A stretch of 64,000 nucleotides of DNA from Phymatolithon calcareum (taxonomy: Eukaryota; Rhodophyta; Florideophyceae; Hapalidiales). Positions 45,179 to 57,227 of this stretch are shown in pieces (position 1 is the first letter of the stretch; every line of letters begins with the position of its first letter). Made by a program: the position numbers and the translations under genes. The notes under the pieces are model-generated. The model saw nothing but the letters and a program-made list of their open reading frames with translations, had not been told where the DNA came from and searched no databases. The DNA lies in assembly GCA_977006965.1 (NCBI GenBank), contig OZ345373.1, positions 744,001 through 808,000 of the forward strand. The letters are read 5' to 3'.

Positions 45179-46552
45179 TCTTCTTGACGATCAGGGGTGT
45201 ATACATAGTCCGATGATCGCGGTACGATGGTCATCATCAGCCTTGATGATCAAGGCTGTTTTCAACTCGTGCGAACACATGACGTGATAGAGAGGGGCAA
45301 ACGTGACGATTCCTGATAACAGTGCCACTTCCCCACACGTGTCCCAAGTCGTTCACTCCTCACGGCCCTTCTACATTGCTGCACTGTACAGTATTGCCAC
45401 GTATCGAAAATGTGGAAATATGTCAAAAATGTTTACAAATTGTTACAAGCGAGAAAGACCATCTTTCTCCCTTCCACAACTTTACAAGAATAACAGTGAG
45501 AATCACATTTAATATGCGCTCCTCACGGTGGTCATCGTGTTACATCTCGCTGCTGTCTTGTTGTACTCCGCTTCGTTGTATTTCACGTGCGAGAATAAGG
45601 CATACTCAATTTTACATGAAAATAATTTCCTTCAAGTAGTACGAGATACAGTACAGCAATTGGTGATGATCATCTACGAACCAACTACAATGCCATTTGA
45701 GTAGCAAGTGCAATGGACGAGTAGTTAACTGAAAGAGAGATGAAGAACTGCTTGCGTTGCTGTGCCTGCTCCAGGAGACCGAGATCTGCTCGGCTCCATA
45801 TATGATTCCGGTGCGCTTTCATGCAGACAGCGAGATTATCATATTGCAGTTGCGTCGGCGCATACAGTATAATGGCCCTAACATTCCCCTTGGGGATATG
45901 TAAGGATTCATTACCTTTGTTATTCCCACCCATATGATATCATAGCTCAAAATAACGTCACGCCGTCTCTTACACCTTGCTACAGTATACAGATAATGCC
46001 GCCGTAAATTATTCATAATCCGAAAATACTCAACACATATGCAAAGAGTGTGGAAGTCAGGTGGACTTCGCGGGGCTCAGTAACGTAAAGTTACAGACCT
46101 CTGCTGTCCTGTTCTACTGAGTGTGAAACAATCGTGCATCGGTAGTTTGATTTTCAATAGCATCAAAGCTCCACTTAGGTTGACCACAGCAATGCTGATT
46201 TATTTTAACGTACACGGCGACTTGGGATGTTGCTACACGTCCCTGCGCGATTTGCTGTGTTATGCACCGATCTTTTGACGTGTTTAAACTCACCTCCAAC
46301 AATGTGCGCTAAGCGCGACCGAGCTTCGCTGCCAGACGCAAACAGTACTACTGGTAGTCTTCAACTTCCTGGGCCTTGGAGAGAGGCCCAAGTGGTTATT
46401 ATTTTACCGTGGTTTTTCCGTTGGCGACAAGAAGGGATTACAGTGCATCATACGTGAAAAGAAGACAAGGGAGTGGTGAAGGGAAAAGTCCAAATATTCT
46501 GGCCGTCGTCGTGGACTCGCGGATTGTGGAACCACTGTGTTTTCTTCTTCTG

Positions 46553-46832
46553 TCTAGAGTTCCTTTGTGGAGAAAATCTATTCTGGCGAAGTACTTTGGG
46601 ACTGGTGCTGTGGTTAGCTTATCGTGTTGCAGCGTATACTAAGGTCTATGAAGATGGACCAAGAAACGGAATGTGAATGTTAAAGACTTACTCGGGCCCT
46701 CACAGGGAGAGAAATTCGGATTAAGAAGATAATAGAAGGCTATTAGAGAGATGAGTAAGGAAAACAGCAAAAAGCTGCCATGTTACTCAATTTGAGGCTT
46801 TGGGAGCTTTTTAGAATAAATCAACATATATC
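46553..46832 (+). mobile_element. LINE A 3' end fragment, unit D
   Basis: It occupies the same position as 3593-3870 in unit A, and the same frame-damaged RVPLWRKSILAKYFGTG reading, so both descend from one insertion. Unit C lacks it. Confidence 0.75.
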
Positions 46833-46846
46833 CCTCTTCTGGAATG

Positions 46847-46992
46847 GAATCGAATTTCGAGCGGCAGGCAGAGAAGAAAGGGTACTTTCCTAATTACGTA
46901 TCAGAAATAAAGCCCTGTAGTAATTTAAGTAGAAGATGATTCAGCAATAGAACATTGCCTTGCGAGCCCCATCTGGGATAAAACAGTTTGGA
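46847..46992. repeat. direct repeat on the left of the membrane-gene pair (unit D)
   Basis: It corresponds to 3880-4027 and aligns with 53262-53375 beyond the gene pair. The interval 46993-47189 has no recognised feature. Confidence 0.65.
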
Positions 46993-47189
46993 ACAACCTT
47001 TTTTTACCGAAATCATTTGATTGCAGACGTTTATTGCAATTTACGGCTTTAGAATTGTGATTCAATTTAGCCACACGGGAAGCTGCCTTGTACGTCAGTA
47101 AGTAGCGTTTTTTCGTCTAAGATTACATCAGTACTCCCTCTCCCGACTCGCGCTAATTACGCTCCAAAGTCCTCAGACCATGAAATGAT

Positions 47190-48734
47190 TCACATTTTTA
47201 CTATTGGAAATTGTTCATACAACATCGGCTCGCCGCCTGAGAAAGAGACTCGTCCTTCGTTGTCAGATGCACGCGTGATACACAGCTCAGGCCAATCTCC
47301 AACCGCACAAGTCGTGCAACCTCGACGTTTGCAATCAGCAGCCCTACTAATTTGAAGCATGTCTCCAGTGTCGACGGGCATAGGAACATTCCTAGGACCC
47401 GAATATGATCCAAAAATGAGCAGCAGAAAAACGGCAACGAATATTCCAACACTCCCTGTTACGAACAATGCATTTAAGGTGGCCAGCTCAACTCCAGTCT
47501 CCTTGTCAACGCTCTCAATAGCGCTATTTCCAGAAACCATACCCAGCAAGGCCCACAACATCTGCTCCTTGAAATGCTCCAAGAAAATGTTCTCGCTCTG
47601 TCCGAGACTATTCAGGTTGCCATTCAACAGCTTCGTATCCATACGCAGCAATTGATACAGTGCAACGTCCCGCGAGTAAATGGAGCTCCGTTCGATACCG
47701 AACATGGTCTTGTGGTAAATCTTGCTTGCAGCGATGTGTCCTTTGCTTTTGTTCTTCAGACTTGGATTGATGCGCAGCACCAAATCCACGAGAGCTCCAT
47801 GTATTTCTTCAAGAAAGAAAAACAGGTCAAAATTGCCAGCGGCAGAGACACAAAATGTGGGTTCATACGTCATGAGGTTGCTCCGCGTGAGGTTGGAATG
47901 CTTCACGATGCAATCCAATGTATAGCTCCTTGGCTCAGGATAGATAGTGGGTCCTTGTCCGATTTCTCGAACGCCTTTGGCGAAATAAAACTCTTTAGAA
48001 GCGCCGCGGAATTTGGCACCGACTTTCGTCACTTTTCCGACGATAAATAACTTCGGCAAATCATCGAGCTCTGTAGAGGCGTTCACGTGTTTTGGGCCAT
48101 CAAAAAAGTGATCGCATTTCCTTCCCGTCGTTGAAATGCCGCATATCAACACACTCCTCGATTGCACGTCAGCGCTTCTCACTTGAACGACTTCAGAGAC
48201 ACCTTGTAGATTTCGAACCCTTCGTTTCAAAAGTATAGAGCTTTGATCATCGACATATGAGTAGTCTTGCGGTGCAAGGTAGAGCGGGGTAAGGGCCGAG
48301 ACCCGCATCTCGTTGCGGGCAACTGCCGCCACCAGGGCCTTGTGCTTTTGAATGTCTGTAACATTGGCGGAGATCGACTTGAAGCTTCCTCGGGAACCAC
48401 TGCCGTACTCAGTGGCAAGAAGGGAGCCCAACAAGAACACGTTCACTAGCACAAGTGCGACACGGGATATGGGCTTCATGTTAACTTGACGAGAGCCGAC
48501 GCTAACCGTTGAGCCAGTGCGGTAAACCATAATGGATGCTGGTGTCGCCCGGCCGATTTCCGAACTGAAGATGGTGACTTCGCTGTCTTCTACTTCTACC
48601 ATCCTGTGGCACGTAGACCGCACGTATCTTGTCCATAATGGAGCGATTACGAGGGAGACGACAGACTCAAGAAGGAGAAATTTGACAGCGTTCCACACAT
48701 TGACAGAGAATGGAAGGTTTATCAAGTTTCGCAT
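47190..48734 (-). CDS. membrane protein 1 (MP1), unit D
   Basis: This intact 514-codon ORF is collinear with 4294-5838 without any indel. It has the same two N-terminal hydrophobic segments, glycosylation-type sites, WALLGMVSGNSAIE and C-terminal membrane segment. Substitutions are mostly conservative and spread over the ectodomain. In the cytosolic cysteine cluster the last cysteine is replaced (LCITRAS against LCITCVS), so if the cluster binds metal the two copies may differ. Family and function unknown. Confidence 0.75.
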   Translation of the reverse strand: MRNLINLPFSVNVWNAVKFLLLESVVSLVIAPLWTRYVRSTCHRMVEVEDSEVTIFSSEIGRATPASIMVYRTGSTVSVGSRQVNMKPISRVALVLVNVFLLGSLLATEYGSGSRGSFKSISANVTDIQKHKALVAAVARNEMRVSALTPLYLAPQDYSYVDDQSSILLKRRVRNLQGVSEVVQVRSADVQSRSVLICGISTTGRKCDHFFDGPKHVNASTELDDLPKLFIVGKVTKVGAKFRGASKEFYFAKGVREIGQGPTIYPEPRSYTLDCIVKHSNLTRSNLMTYEPTFCVSAAGNFDLFFFLEEIHGALVDLVLRINPSLKNKSKGHIAASKIYHKTMFGIERSSIYSRDVALYQLLRMDTKLLNGNLNSLGQSENIFLEHFKEQMLWALLGMVSGNSAIESVDKETGVELATLNALFVTGSVGIFVAVFLLLIFGSYSGPRNVPMPVDTGDMLQISRAADCKRRGCTTCAVGDWPELCITRASDNEGRVSFSGGEPMLYEQFPIVKM

Positions 48735-49297
48735 GTTTTCGCTGCTCGCCTATAGTCAAGGAAGCTTTGATGTTCGTCGATACTCGTCCTGCTAATGTGC
48801 GAACTTTATAGAAGCCAGATCTGATGGGAGATGTCTTAAACGTTCATGACATCAGAAAGCACTGCCGGAGAGGCATTGCTGCTCAGCCGCGGCAAAGGAA
48901 TTCTTGAGTAACGCATTTAATGTGTTGTGCATGAGTTCCCTTCGGAATGGGCTTGTGTATCATGCATAGTTAATATGAAAGAGAATAAAGTTTCACAAAT
49001 ACCTTTTCTTTGAAATCACGTAGAACCTATGTCAATTCTAATGATTTTTGAGGAAGCCGTTTTCGGAATCGTCTTCCTCAAAGTTTGGTGGGAAGTGCAG
49101 TACATGGTTTCTTGCTTACACGTCACGCGAAAAGAAGAGCATTGCGGCATACAGTAGCATAATTTACAGAGAAGCACACGCTCGATTGCAACACCTTTTA
49201 TTATATGTAAAACACGAAGGGCGTAAAATGACAGCGTCGCCAGTTTGGGGTAAAGAAGATTTTTCAGATATCAAACGAGCAGAATTGTCGTAGGGGA

Positions 49298-49459
49298 TTG
49301 GATTGGATTTCTGTTTAATTGAAGCTCCCTTTGTCAATTATCATTGCACCTGAGAGACTTTTCTTTCCTCTACAATCCTTCGCTTACGTTCTCATTTGAG
49401 CAGTTGTTTTCGGGCATTTTCTTTGGACAGTATCAACTGCCATTTCCAGCATTTCTTAA
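49298..49459 (-). mobile_element. short retroposon (SINE-like), copy 2, 162 bp
   Basis: The TSD TGTCGTAGGGGA is at 49286-49297 and 49460-49471; unit A near 6398 is the empty site. It is clearly related to 43532-43683, with CAATTATCATTGCACCTGAG and GTATCAACTGCCATTTCCAG shared. It lies in the shared promoter region, so it could affect expression of the MP genes in unit D. Confidence 0.88.
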
Positions 49460-49641
49460 TGTCGTAGGGGAAATAGTAAAAAATCTGACGTTTCTAGAAT
49501 ATGAAAGTAAAGATGACGTGGATGTTGGACTACGACCCGTCTGCGCCACTGATTCTTCGACCTTTTAAGAAGTCTGGACACTGGCGATGCAAGAATCGGA
49601 CCACTTCACCAAATAGTGAACATCTCTCGTTTTCGGCCAAC

Positions 49642-51056
49642 ATGGTGCTACAATTGGACATTCGAGTTTCTGTAAACTCATGGAACGCCATCAAGTTCGT
49701 CCTCTTCCAACTCCTCATCTCTCTCTGCTTCGCTCGGCTGTGGGAAGCTTTTATTCGTAATCGCACATATCGCATAGTCTGTAACGGTGGCATTGCCAAA
49801 CTCTTCACATCGGGAATCGGCAGACTGTCACCTGCGCAAGTAATGGTATCCCGCTCCGGAGGTACCGTCAACTCGACGCTCCTCCTTCTTATCGTCAATG
49901 TCTCACTGCTACTCTCGCTCCTTTTGGCTGAGTACGGAAGCACGTCGACGCCAGTTTTCCATGAACGCACCGCAAACACAACCAAAATTTCACGCCACAA
50001 CCACTTCGTTAGCGAGCTACTTGGGAAAAAGCGAAATGTTAGTGGTCTGTATCCGATGAAGTTGTCTCCCGGTATTACAAGTATGATGATGATGATGCCA
50101 CAAGATCTCGCATTTCGCTCAACGTCAGAGTGCGTAACAGTACTTCCAACTCGTTTCTCCCCACGAAACCGAAACCCCAGTCTGTAGTCAAGCTATGCGG
50201 AATGCTCTCACCATCGTGTGAAAGCTCGTTTGCCAATGCGGAGCTTGGCAAGCTGTCGGGGGTTTTCGAGGTTGAAGCCGGGCAAACGCTACATGAACTG
50301 TTTTTGAGTCCGAATGCAGAATTAAGTGAGTATAACATTTCAACGTCAATCAGACAAGTGGGTTGGATAGATTCAGACAAAAATCTATCCATCAGCTTAC
50401 CGAAGGCAAAAGATCTGGAAAACATCTCCTGCATTTATCGCGCATATGCAAATATATTGGATGATTCCGCATGCCAGCTTCTGCATTGCGCGCTGGAGCA
50501 CGGCGAATACGTCAACTTCTTCGTATTCCGGGAACCAAAGGACGACGTGTACGATATTCTTTATTCCGCACAGCCGAGGTTAAAGAACAGGACTGACGTA
50601 CAGTACTCTATCTCGGCGCTCTATGAGCACAGCGTATTCGGAGTGGAAAAACGCTTCGTCCCGTCCAGAACGGTCGCCCTATTGCAGATTCTACATTATC
50701 CAAACATCCTGCGCAGCTTAACTGGTACAGACCGACCCCTGCTTCAGGTACTGAAGGAACAGAATGTATGGGCGCTCCTCGGTATGGTGTCCGGAAACAG
50801 CGCAATCGAACAAGTCATTCTCAAGACCAATGTGGTGAACGCCGCTGTCAACGAGCAGTTTATCATCGGTTTTGGTATGATTTTTCTCATTTGCCTCATT
50901 CTGCTTGCTTTCAACTGCGCTGAGCGCTGTAGGGGAAAGCCAAAACTTAATCTTCCTGTGGCTGATGCTGAGCTTTTGCGCCATATTCGGAAAATCGAAA
51001 ACATTGGACAGAAAAATGACGAACAACGGTTACAGTCACCTCCGTTGTGCAAATGA
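49642..51056 (+). pseudogene. membrane protein 2 (MP2), unit D, one-base frameshift
   Basis: It is the counterpart of 6579-7987. One base is missing near 50076 (CCCGGTATTAC against CTCGGCGATTAC), shifting the frame; the downstream part (ORF from 50130) then reads open to the stop, with WALLGMVSGNSAIE and the last membrane segment. Just after the missing base is a GAT triplet run not present in unit A. The 16 bases missing in unit A are present here. The upstream in-frame ATG at 49501 is an alternative start. Two independent lesions in two copies suggest relaxed selection, unless one is a sequencing error. Confidence 0.7.
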
Positions 51057-51270
51057 AGAAGTGGATCGAACTAATCAAGAAATAAAAATTCTTTCAGATC
51101 CTTGAGCAGAATTTACTAGACATCAAGCTTTATCAATTGGAGAGGAGTTTTTTTTGACGCCCTTGCTGTGCGCAGAGGATTCGTGTCGAACAGAGCTGTA
51201 CATCAATTACAAGTTTCCTGACATATACGTTTGTGAGGCTGCAAAGGGGAATCCAGTATAGACGCTACTA

Positions 51271-53233
51271 GTGTCTATGTGCCTGGATTTTTTCCTCAAT
51301 TGAGGACTGAAAATGATTTTAAGTTTTGGAAACGAAAGCTAGGCACTATCAAGTTCTTTAAAAGCGTGAAGCTCAAGGAAGTCTTCAACGTGCTTAGCGA
51401 AACAGTTCCTACCAGTAGAAGCGCCACAAATATATAGTGTGACATTTTCACGCCTATTAGAATATGAGCACAAGAGGGTCTTCGTCTTGAATTTCCCAAC
51501 TAGCAGTTGTTTTGAACAGCACAAGTAGTCACTATGATACCCTGAGTCCTCCTTTTCTTTCTCGGGAGTTAAGAGGGTTCTAATACCGCTCGCGAATGCA
51601 AATATACGTTCTTTAGCGACGAAACGTCGACGAGTAATGCGCGTGGCAAATGTGTTACCGATGAGTTGCTCGAAGATCACTTGACAATACCTTCGCTGCT
51701 TCATGTGCTGCTGACCCTCTGCAAGGGCACCTGAGAATAAAAGTCATCTAAGAATCACGCAAATTGCCAGAAGAGTTGATGACTCCTATGAACTATAGTT
51801 GGACTTGTTGAAGATGAAGGATTATCGCACTTCTTCCACTCGCCGAGTGCTGTATCTCTCAACCGTTCTCCGGTTAGTGACCTCCGTTCCCATACCAACG
51901 GGATATTGACTCACGGAAGCATCTCAGGTCCGACGGAGGCACAGTGCGCTTTCTGGGGTCAGATATGGCATCGACAGAATCTTGACCGAGCGACCAGCGG
52001 TGCTGCGCAGAATACATGTTCCACTTGGTTGAGCAGTGAATGATATTCACTGGAAGTGTTCGGCGAGCGGCATACCAGTCTTTGAAGAAGAAGGAGAGTT
52101 GAGATACTTAATTGGCCTTGTTGCCCTCCAAAAATTTCTCTCGGCGCTGAGCTCAACTCTTGTCATGAGGATAATCATTCCGAAAAACTCAATCATCTCT
52201 GTCAATGTAGTCTCTTGTTGTCCAATTATTCTCAGCTTAGCGAACGCCAGACCAGAAAAATTTCCCATGTGAACTTGGGGAAAAATCTTCATGACGCAAT
52301 CTTACTCTGTATGAATACCAATACCATCATTTTCTGATAAGATGTCTCTGGTAAGAGCGCAAAGTCTTCAGAACTGAGAGGAAACTTAGACCCGATTCGG
52401 TCCTGAAGCTTGGCGCTCGTACCATGGTTCCCCAAAAGCGACAGTATTCGGCTCGCGGTCAGGCACGACGACATCAGGTTCGTTTTGTGATGTTTGGTCC
52501 CAAGAGCCCTTCAAGACGTAGGAGAGAGAGAACGGAAAAGGGCGTTTAGAGATGGTAAAGGTTTTATGGATGCTTTTTTGTCTATTTGATGAGCTTCTGA
52601 TTGTGACTGTGGATGATAAACTGGCGCTTCGCGATGAAGATGGGCGAGGATGAGTACTGTAAGCAGTCCTGGGTGGTACTGCGCTTTGCCGGTGTTGGCT
52701 CGGTTCAAGGCTGGTGAGCTTCTGCAATGCCATCTTCAGTGTCCCCTATCTTGACGTTGAACAGGTTGACTGTCTTAAAATTAGTCTTCTTCGGCGAACG
52801 CCAAACTATGACACATTTTACGCAAAGTGATATGCTCGCGCGACCATTCAGTTTTCCTCCAGTACCTCCTGAAAGATACCACACACCCTTTTTCACTTGG
52901 AAAAGGCTCCATATTGTCTGGAGCATTCTACGAGACCTGTCACCGATGCTTCCTTTGTGTGTATGGATGTACCGACCACGAGGGGCCGGACTTTTTCTCG
53001 TGGCATGGCAGGTCTGGTACTTCTGGGTGACCACTATATTTTCGTTGCTAGCGCCGAACGAAGAGATTTTAAGGTAGTAGTTGCGGTACTCCTCACCCAC
53101 TACACAAGTTCGGCTTTTCAGTAATGGCGCAGATGATCCGTTCTGCGTTCGATTTACTAACTTTTCCGAGCTTTTGAATCCGTCCTCATTTGAGGACTGG
53201 GTCCTCAATTGAGGACGTTCGGCACATAGACAC
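51271..53233 (-). mobile_element. piggyBac-like DNA transposon, 1963 bp
   Basis: The inverted ends are GTGTCTATGTGCC and complement, flanked by TA (or, with one mismatch, CTAG/CTAC). Palindromic CCTCAATTGAGGA sites lie just inside both ends (51293; 53202 plus a variant near 53188). Gene order runs on the minus strand. Unit A has no insertion at the equivalent place (about 8170). Confidence 0.78.
51339..53208 (-). pseudogene. piggyBac-like transposase, N- and C-terminal parts, core missing
   Basis: The N-terminal ORF (53208-52705) shows KLNGRASISLCVKCVIVW and TVNLFNVKIGD. ORF 52292-52047 has TEMIEFFGMIILMTRVELS then RATRPIKYL, as in the piggyBac domain start. The last ORF (51704-51339) has the C-terminal cysteine cluster (DYLCCSKQ, LLCSYSNR, YICGASTGRNCFAKH). 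Only about 340 bp separate the second and third parts, too little for the catalytic aspartates. It is inactive. Confidence 0.6.
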
Positions 53234-53261
53234 TACAGGTGCAGAATTAAAAATTAGAGAT

Positions 53262-53375
53262 CTTTAAGGCGGCAGGCAGAGGAGTGCTTTCCTAACGCCC
53301 TGCTGTATTCTAAGCAAAAGATAATTCAGTAATAAAGCACTGCCTTTCGAGCCCTATCGCGCAGAAAGCAGTTTC
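53262..53375. repeat. direct repeat on the right of the membrane-gene pair (unit D)
   Basis: It corresponds to 8160-8300: GGCAGGCAGAGGAG, CTTTCCTAACGCCC and CGAGCCCTATCGC in order. Confidence 0.65.
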
Positions 53376-53436
53376 AAAAGAAGTTTCAAACGCATCTGTT
53401 GACGATTTCGCCACCTTTTCGAATTTTTTTACTGTA

Positions 53437-53575
53437 TTATTTTTCTTTCTTTCTTTATTGCGGAAGGATCGCTCACATTGAAGGCAAGCCCCAAAAGCTG
53501 TTTTGCAACAGCTTTTCATTGTTCAGAAATTTGAGTACAGCTAAAGGTCTCTCACGGCAGAGCTCTTCTACGGTT
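53437..53575 (-). mobile_element. LINE C 3' end fragment in the R block of unit D
   Basis: The minus strand reads LCRERPLAVLKFLNNEKLL followed by a GCAATAAAGAAAGAAAG tail at its 3' end. It is absent from the matching R block of unit A near 8360. A second fragment with a TTTTTATTATAG/TTC-repeat end (about 53605-53990, minus strand) is adjacent and resembles 2591-2939. Confidence 0.7.
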
Positions 53576-53990
53576 TTTTACTTACTCTACCAATAAACTT
53601 ACGTCTGGAGAAGAAGAAGAAGTGGAGATTTTTATTATAGTGTTACCAACGCATCTGCAGACGCTTGGGGCAACACTTCTGATGAGCCACGAGGACTCAA
53701 CTCAGAGCCTAGAGGCTCCATTTCGCATAAAAACGGCTATAGTCAGCAAAATTAGAAAACCCTTACGTCTGGAGACGGAACGTCCACCACACCTTAAATC
53801 AGGTGCTCGACAGTTTCCTTGCAGAGTTACAGGTTTTGCACATTGGGTCGTACGACCTTGTGCCTCCATGCTTAAACACGCCCACCATGCGGGTACAGTC
53901 TCCAATCAGCTCGTGTAAGGTCACTTCTGCCCCTCTGTGCGATATGGGCAGCTCTCGGGGAAGTGTCGGAACGGCAACAGTTTCGGCTCG

Positions 53991-55153
53991 TAAGGAAGGC
54001 CTAAAAGGCTCACAGACTTATTGGTCGTGAAGGCAGGTGTTAAGAAACGAAGTCTCACCCTTTCTGCGACTCAATAAAGTGAAGTAAAGGCTCCTGTGCA
54101 CCCAATGGCTATTCATTCACTTCCAATACCCCCATAAAGAAGAGAAGAGATGACAAGACCGCACACTCGGTGACGCGTTAAAAGAGATATCAATTCTCTT
54201 GACCAGACAATCCCTTTCAGAGCAATAAGAAACCAGGTTGCAAAGTGCGGTCGACGCAATCCTGGAGATCTGCCCCAATAACAAGAAGTACAAATTTAAG
54301 AAACGAGACTCAGCGCTATACAAAACCTCTCAGGTGCTAAAGAGACGACGAAAAGCTTCAATTAAACTCACATCCATTCATACATCCTCACAGTCTTACG
54401 AGTACACGGCAAGGCTTCCTCAAGTGCTGATTTGCTTATACCAGCTCAGGTTCCTTGTTTGGTCTTCTTGCAATAACCTCTTGTTTAGCTTCTTGCCGTT
54501 AAAAAAGACTTTCATCATTTTCCATATTATCGATGATGTTCTTGCTGAATATCAAAAGCTACTCCAGATCTTCATCTATCGCCATTCTGTTTCCCCCTTC
54601 GAAATCATGCAATGAAAGTTTGCGTTCACGGGTCCCATGTGAAGTCGGACCTTATTTCTGAATCTCTCTACCATGCCATTTGTAGAGATCTGCAGAAACC
54701 GGTCACAATGTAGTGAAGCGTCATTTGCCTTCGTTTCACCTTGCTAATCCTTTTTATATTTGAATCTACCCGATGTTCTTCCATGATGAAGAAATTTGAT
54801 CGTGTTCAACGCTGCGGCCAACGGAGGATGAAGTAGTTCGATGGTACTGAGTTGTCTTCGTTAAGATGGTTATTGATTGCCATGCCTTATTAGACTGTCG
54901 ACTCCTCTTTATACTATTCATGAGTAGGTGACAAGAAATCTAGAAGATCTTCGACCAGTCCTGTAGAACAAGCGGGGCATGCACTATGTACGAGATTACC
55001 CTTCCGCATATTCTTCCGCAGTAGTAAAAATGAAGCAAATACGAGATCAGCGATCACGGGACATGACGACGACGAACAATAAGTAATCAAGCATCACAGG
55101 ATATGACGAGGACAAGCAATTGACGAACGACGACAAGATATAGCTAAACTTGA
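53991..55153. repeat. R block, copy D
   Basis: It matches 36240-37480. The plus-strand ORF at 54238-54615 contains AVDAILEIC, NKKYKFKKRD and SQVLKRRRK, the least damaged version of the R reading, but there is no ATG-led full gene and no known motif. Confidence 0.45.
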
Positions 55154-55166
55154 GGAGGCCCGGATG

Positions 55167-55544
55167 ACGGAGGGGGGAAACTTTAGCTTTTTATTTTAGG
55201 AGCCCTCAACGCCGGCGCACGCCGACACCAGAGCAGTTTCGTATTGCGCTGTAACCCTTATAGGGAAGACAGCAGCATATCGCCGCCATCATCACACCAT
55301 CATCTCCTCTTGCATCTCGTTTTCTGGCATCATTAGTTTGTCCATCGCTTGTTTCACTTCCTCTTCTGTTCTATCATTCATCTACGGCTGCGTTAGATTG
55401 CTTTGAAGGGTTTCCAGCAGCATCGATGCTATTTCGTTGTAGTTTTCGATATATGCCGAGGCATTTCGCGGAGGGAAGCGGCCGAAAAACCATTTGATTG
55501 CCCAAAGTCTGTGTTTCCTCGACTTGATTTAGACTACGGGGTTC
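55167..55544 (-). mobile_element. LINE B 3' end fragment
   Basis: The TSD GGAGGCCCGGATG is at 55154-55166 and 55545-55557; unit C near 37480 is the empty site. The minus strand reads AIKWFFGRFPPRNASAYIEN and MLLETLQSNLTQP, the same C-terminus as LINE B at 23340-24900, and confirms what the uninterrupted LINE B looked like. Confidence 0.88.
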
Positions 55545-55557
55545 GGAGGCCCGGATG

Positions 55558-57227
55558 GAAATGAAGGCTTGTGAGTGGAGTCCAGTGGCACTTGAGATAT
55601 GCACAGCGGTACAGAAATTGCTGATTCAACAGATCGAAGTGTTACGGCAATTTTGTTTGTTTGAATGTACTTCAAAGCCTCGTCAAACAGTTCTCTGGTT
55701 GTCATCGCGGCGGTGTTAATTCTTGAACATTGCAGCTTCTGATTTCCATCGGCTTTGCAATATACATATTCTCTCTCGCCTTAATGCTCCTTAGCATTTT
55801 GAATTCTAGGATTACTCGTCGGTGGCTGGGCGTTGGGATTCAAAATAGAGGTGGAGCCTGTCGGTTCTTGCGCGCGCCAAATACCCAAATATATGATTGA
55901 AGTGCACTACAGTAGTTGCACCTCCATGGCGGTATTCTATACAAGTGCACGATGCGCTACAATCGTGGCAGTATTAATGAAGTTTGGCTTATGGCAAGGT
56001 ATCGATGCCAAATTGCAAGCAGGATCAATTTCAAAGGATGGTTTACTGGTATCGATGATATCGGTGTGGTCTCTACTCTTTTGCTTGGATCGAAAACTGT
56101 AGCTATCTATATAGGGCTGAAGAGCGATTCCTACACAGCGTGAAATCAGCTAGATCATGTATGGGTTACGGTAACGAATCGATCCTCATTTGGATGCAAA
56201 GGTTACTTGTTAGGGAGCATTGATATCCACGTAATCGTGGGTTGCACTGCAGAATAGCTTATTTCGGTATTACCCAATTTTGTCTGCAGTTGCCAAGAAA
56301 CGGCTCGTGGAGTCAACCTTGCATCGTCATAAAATTTACAAACCTTGCATCGCCATGAAGATGTACAGTATTAGTGAATTATAAACCTGAATACACTTCT
56401 GGATGTTTAGACCCTTTTGAAAAGTCCTGGCCTTCAGTGCTAGACTATATGTGTCGCCCTCTGGCTCTAAGGATACGCAATGGTAGCTATATTTCGAAGC
56501 GTGCTCTAGGATCTTATTCGCAAGCTTAAATATTTCGCCCGATCTTTCTGATGACTCGGTGTTTTCCTTGCTATCAATTATGGGGACACTGAAGAATAGT
56601 AGAGAGTCTAGTTCCTTCTCAGTTCTTGACATTTCTTCAGGGTCCACTTCATACTTTGATGGGTTCAGGTGCAATGTCTCCAGGTGATGTTCCGGAGCCG
56701 CCTCGAAGTTATCCGATAAAAATGCCTTCTTCACGTGAGGATATCCTTCCGCTTTGCGCAATTAATGACCACATTCGCAAACTTGAGAGTGACTGCGACA
56801 GCGTTTGATTTTCCGTGCTGTACTTTTCTTTTCATTCTTGAATCGTTTTGTTCGCCTTTTCTAGGAAACAGAGTCGTCAAAGCTGCCCTGCGGTTATCCC
56901 TTCCTGCATGTGATTGAAGGCAACCGCAATCTTTTCTTATTTGCACTTGCATAACTCCTTGAAGTTACGCTTTTCTCTTAGTGAAGACGATATATCCAAC
57001 TTAATTGCCTTCCTTGTGGCAGTATTCTGAGATGTAAGTCTTCTCTCTTGTGTACTGGCGCTTAGATTCTGTACAGTACGCAGAGATGCTCGATCATTCC
57101 ATTTGCAATAGCGCTGATAATTTGGCAGCAGAATGCTCTTTCTAGGTCTTAGATAACTTCTTGTCTTCTGAGGTCCATGGTGTTAGATGAATAGTGTAGT
57201 CCCACATTGGAAAATGCACGTGATTGT
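55558..57227 (-). pseudogene. P gene relic, unit D
   Basis: The longest open piece is 56336-56761 (141 codons), containing HHLETLHLNPSKYEVDPEE, ELDSLLFFSVPIIDSKE and FKLANKILEHASKY; the composition looks like a genuine soluble protein. Upstream pieces (56731-56952 and towards 57200) are in other frames with stops. It matches unit C 37500-40331. No family recognised; it could be a multi-exon gene rather than a relic, but the two copies break in different places. Confidence 0.45.
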
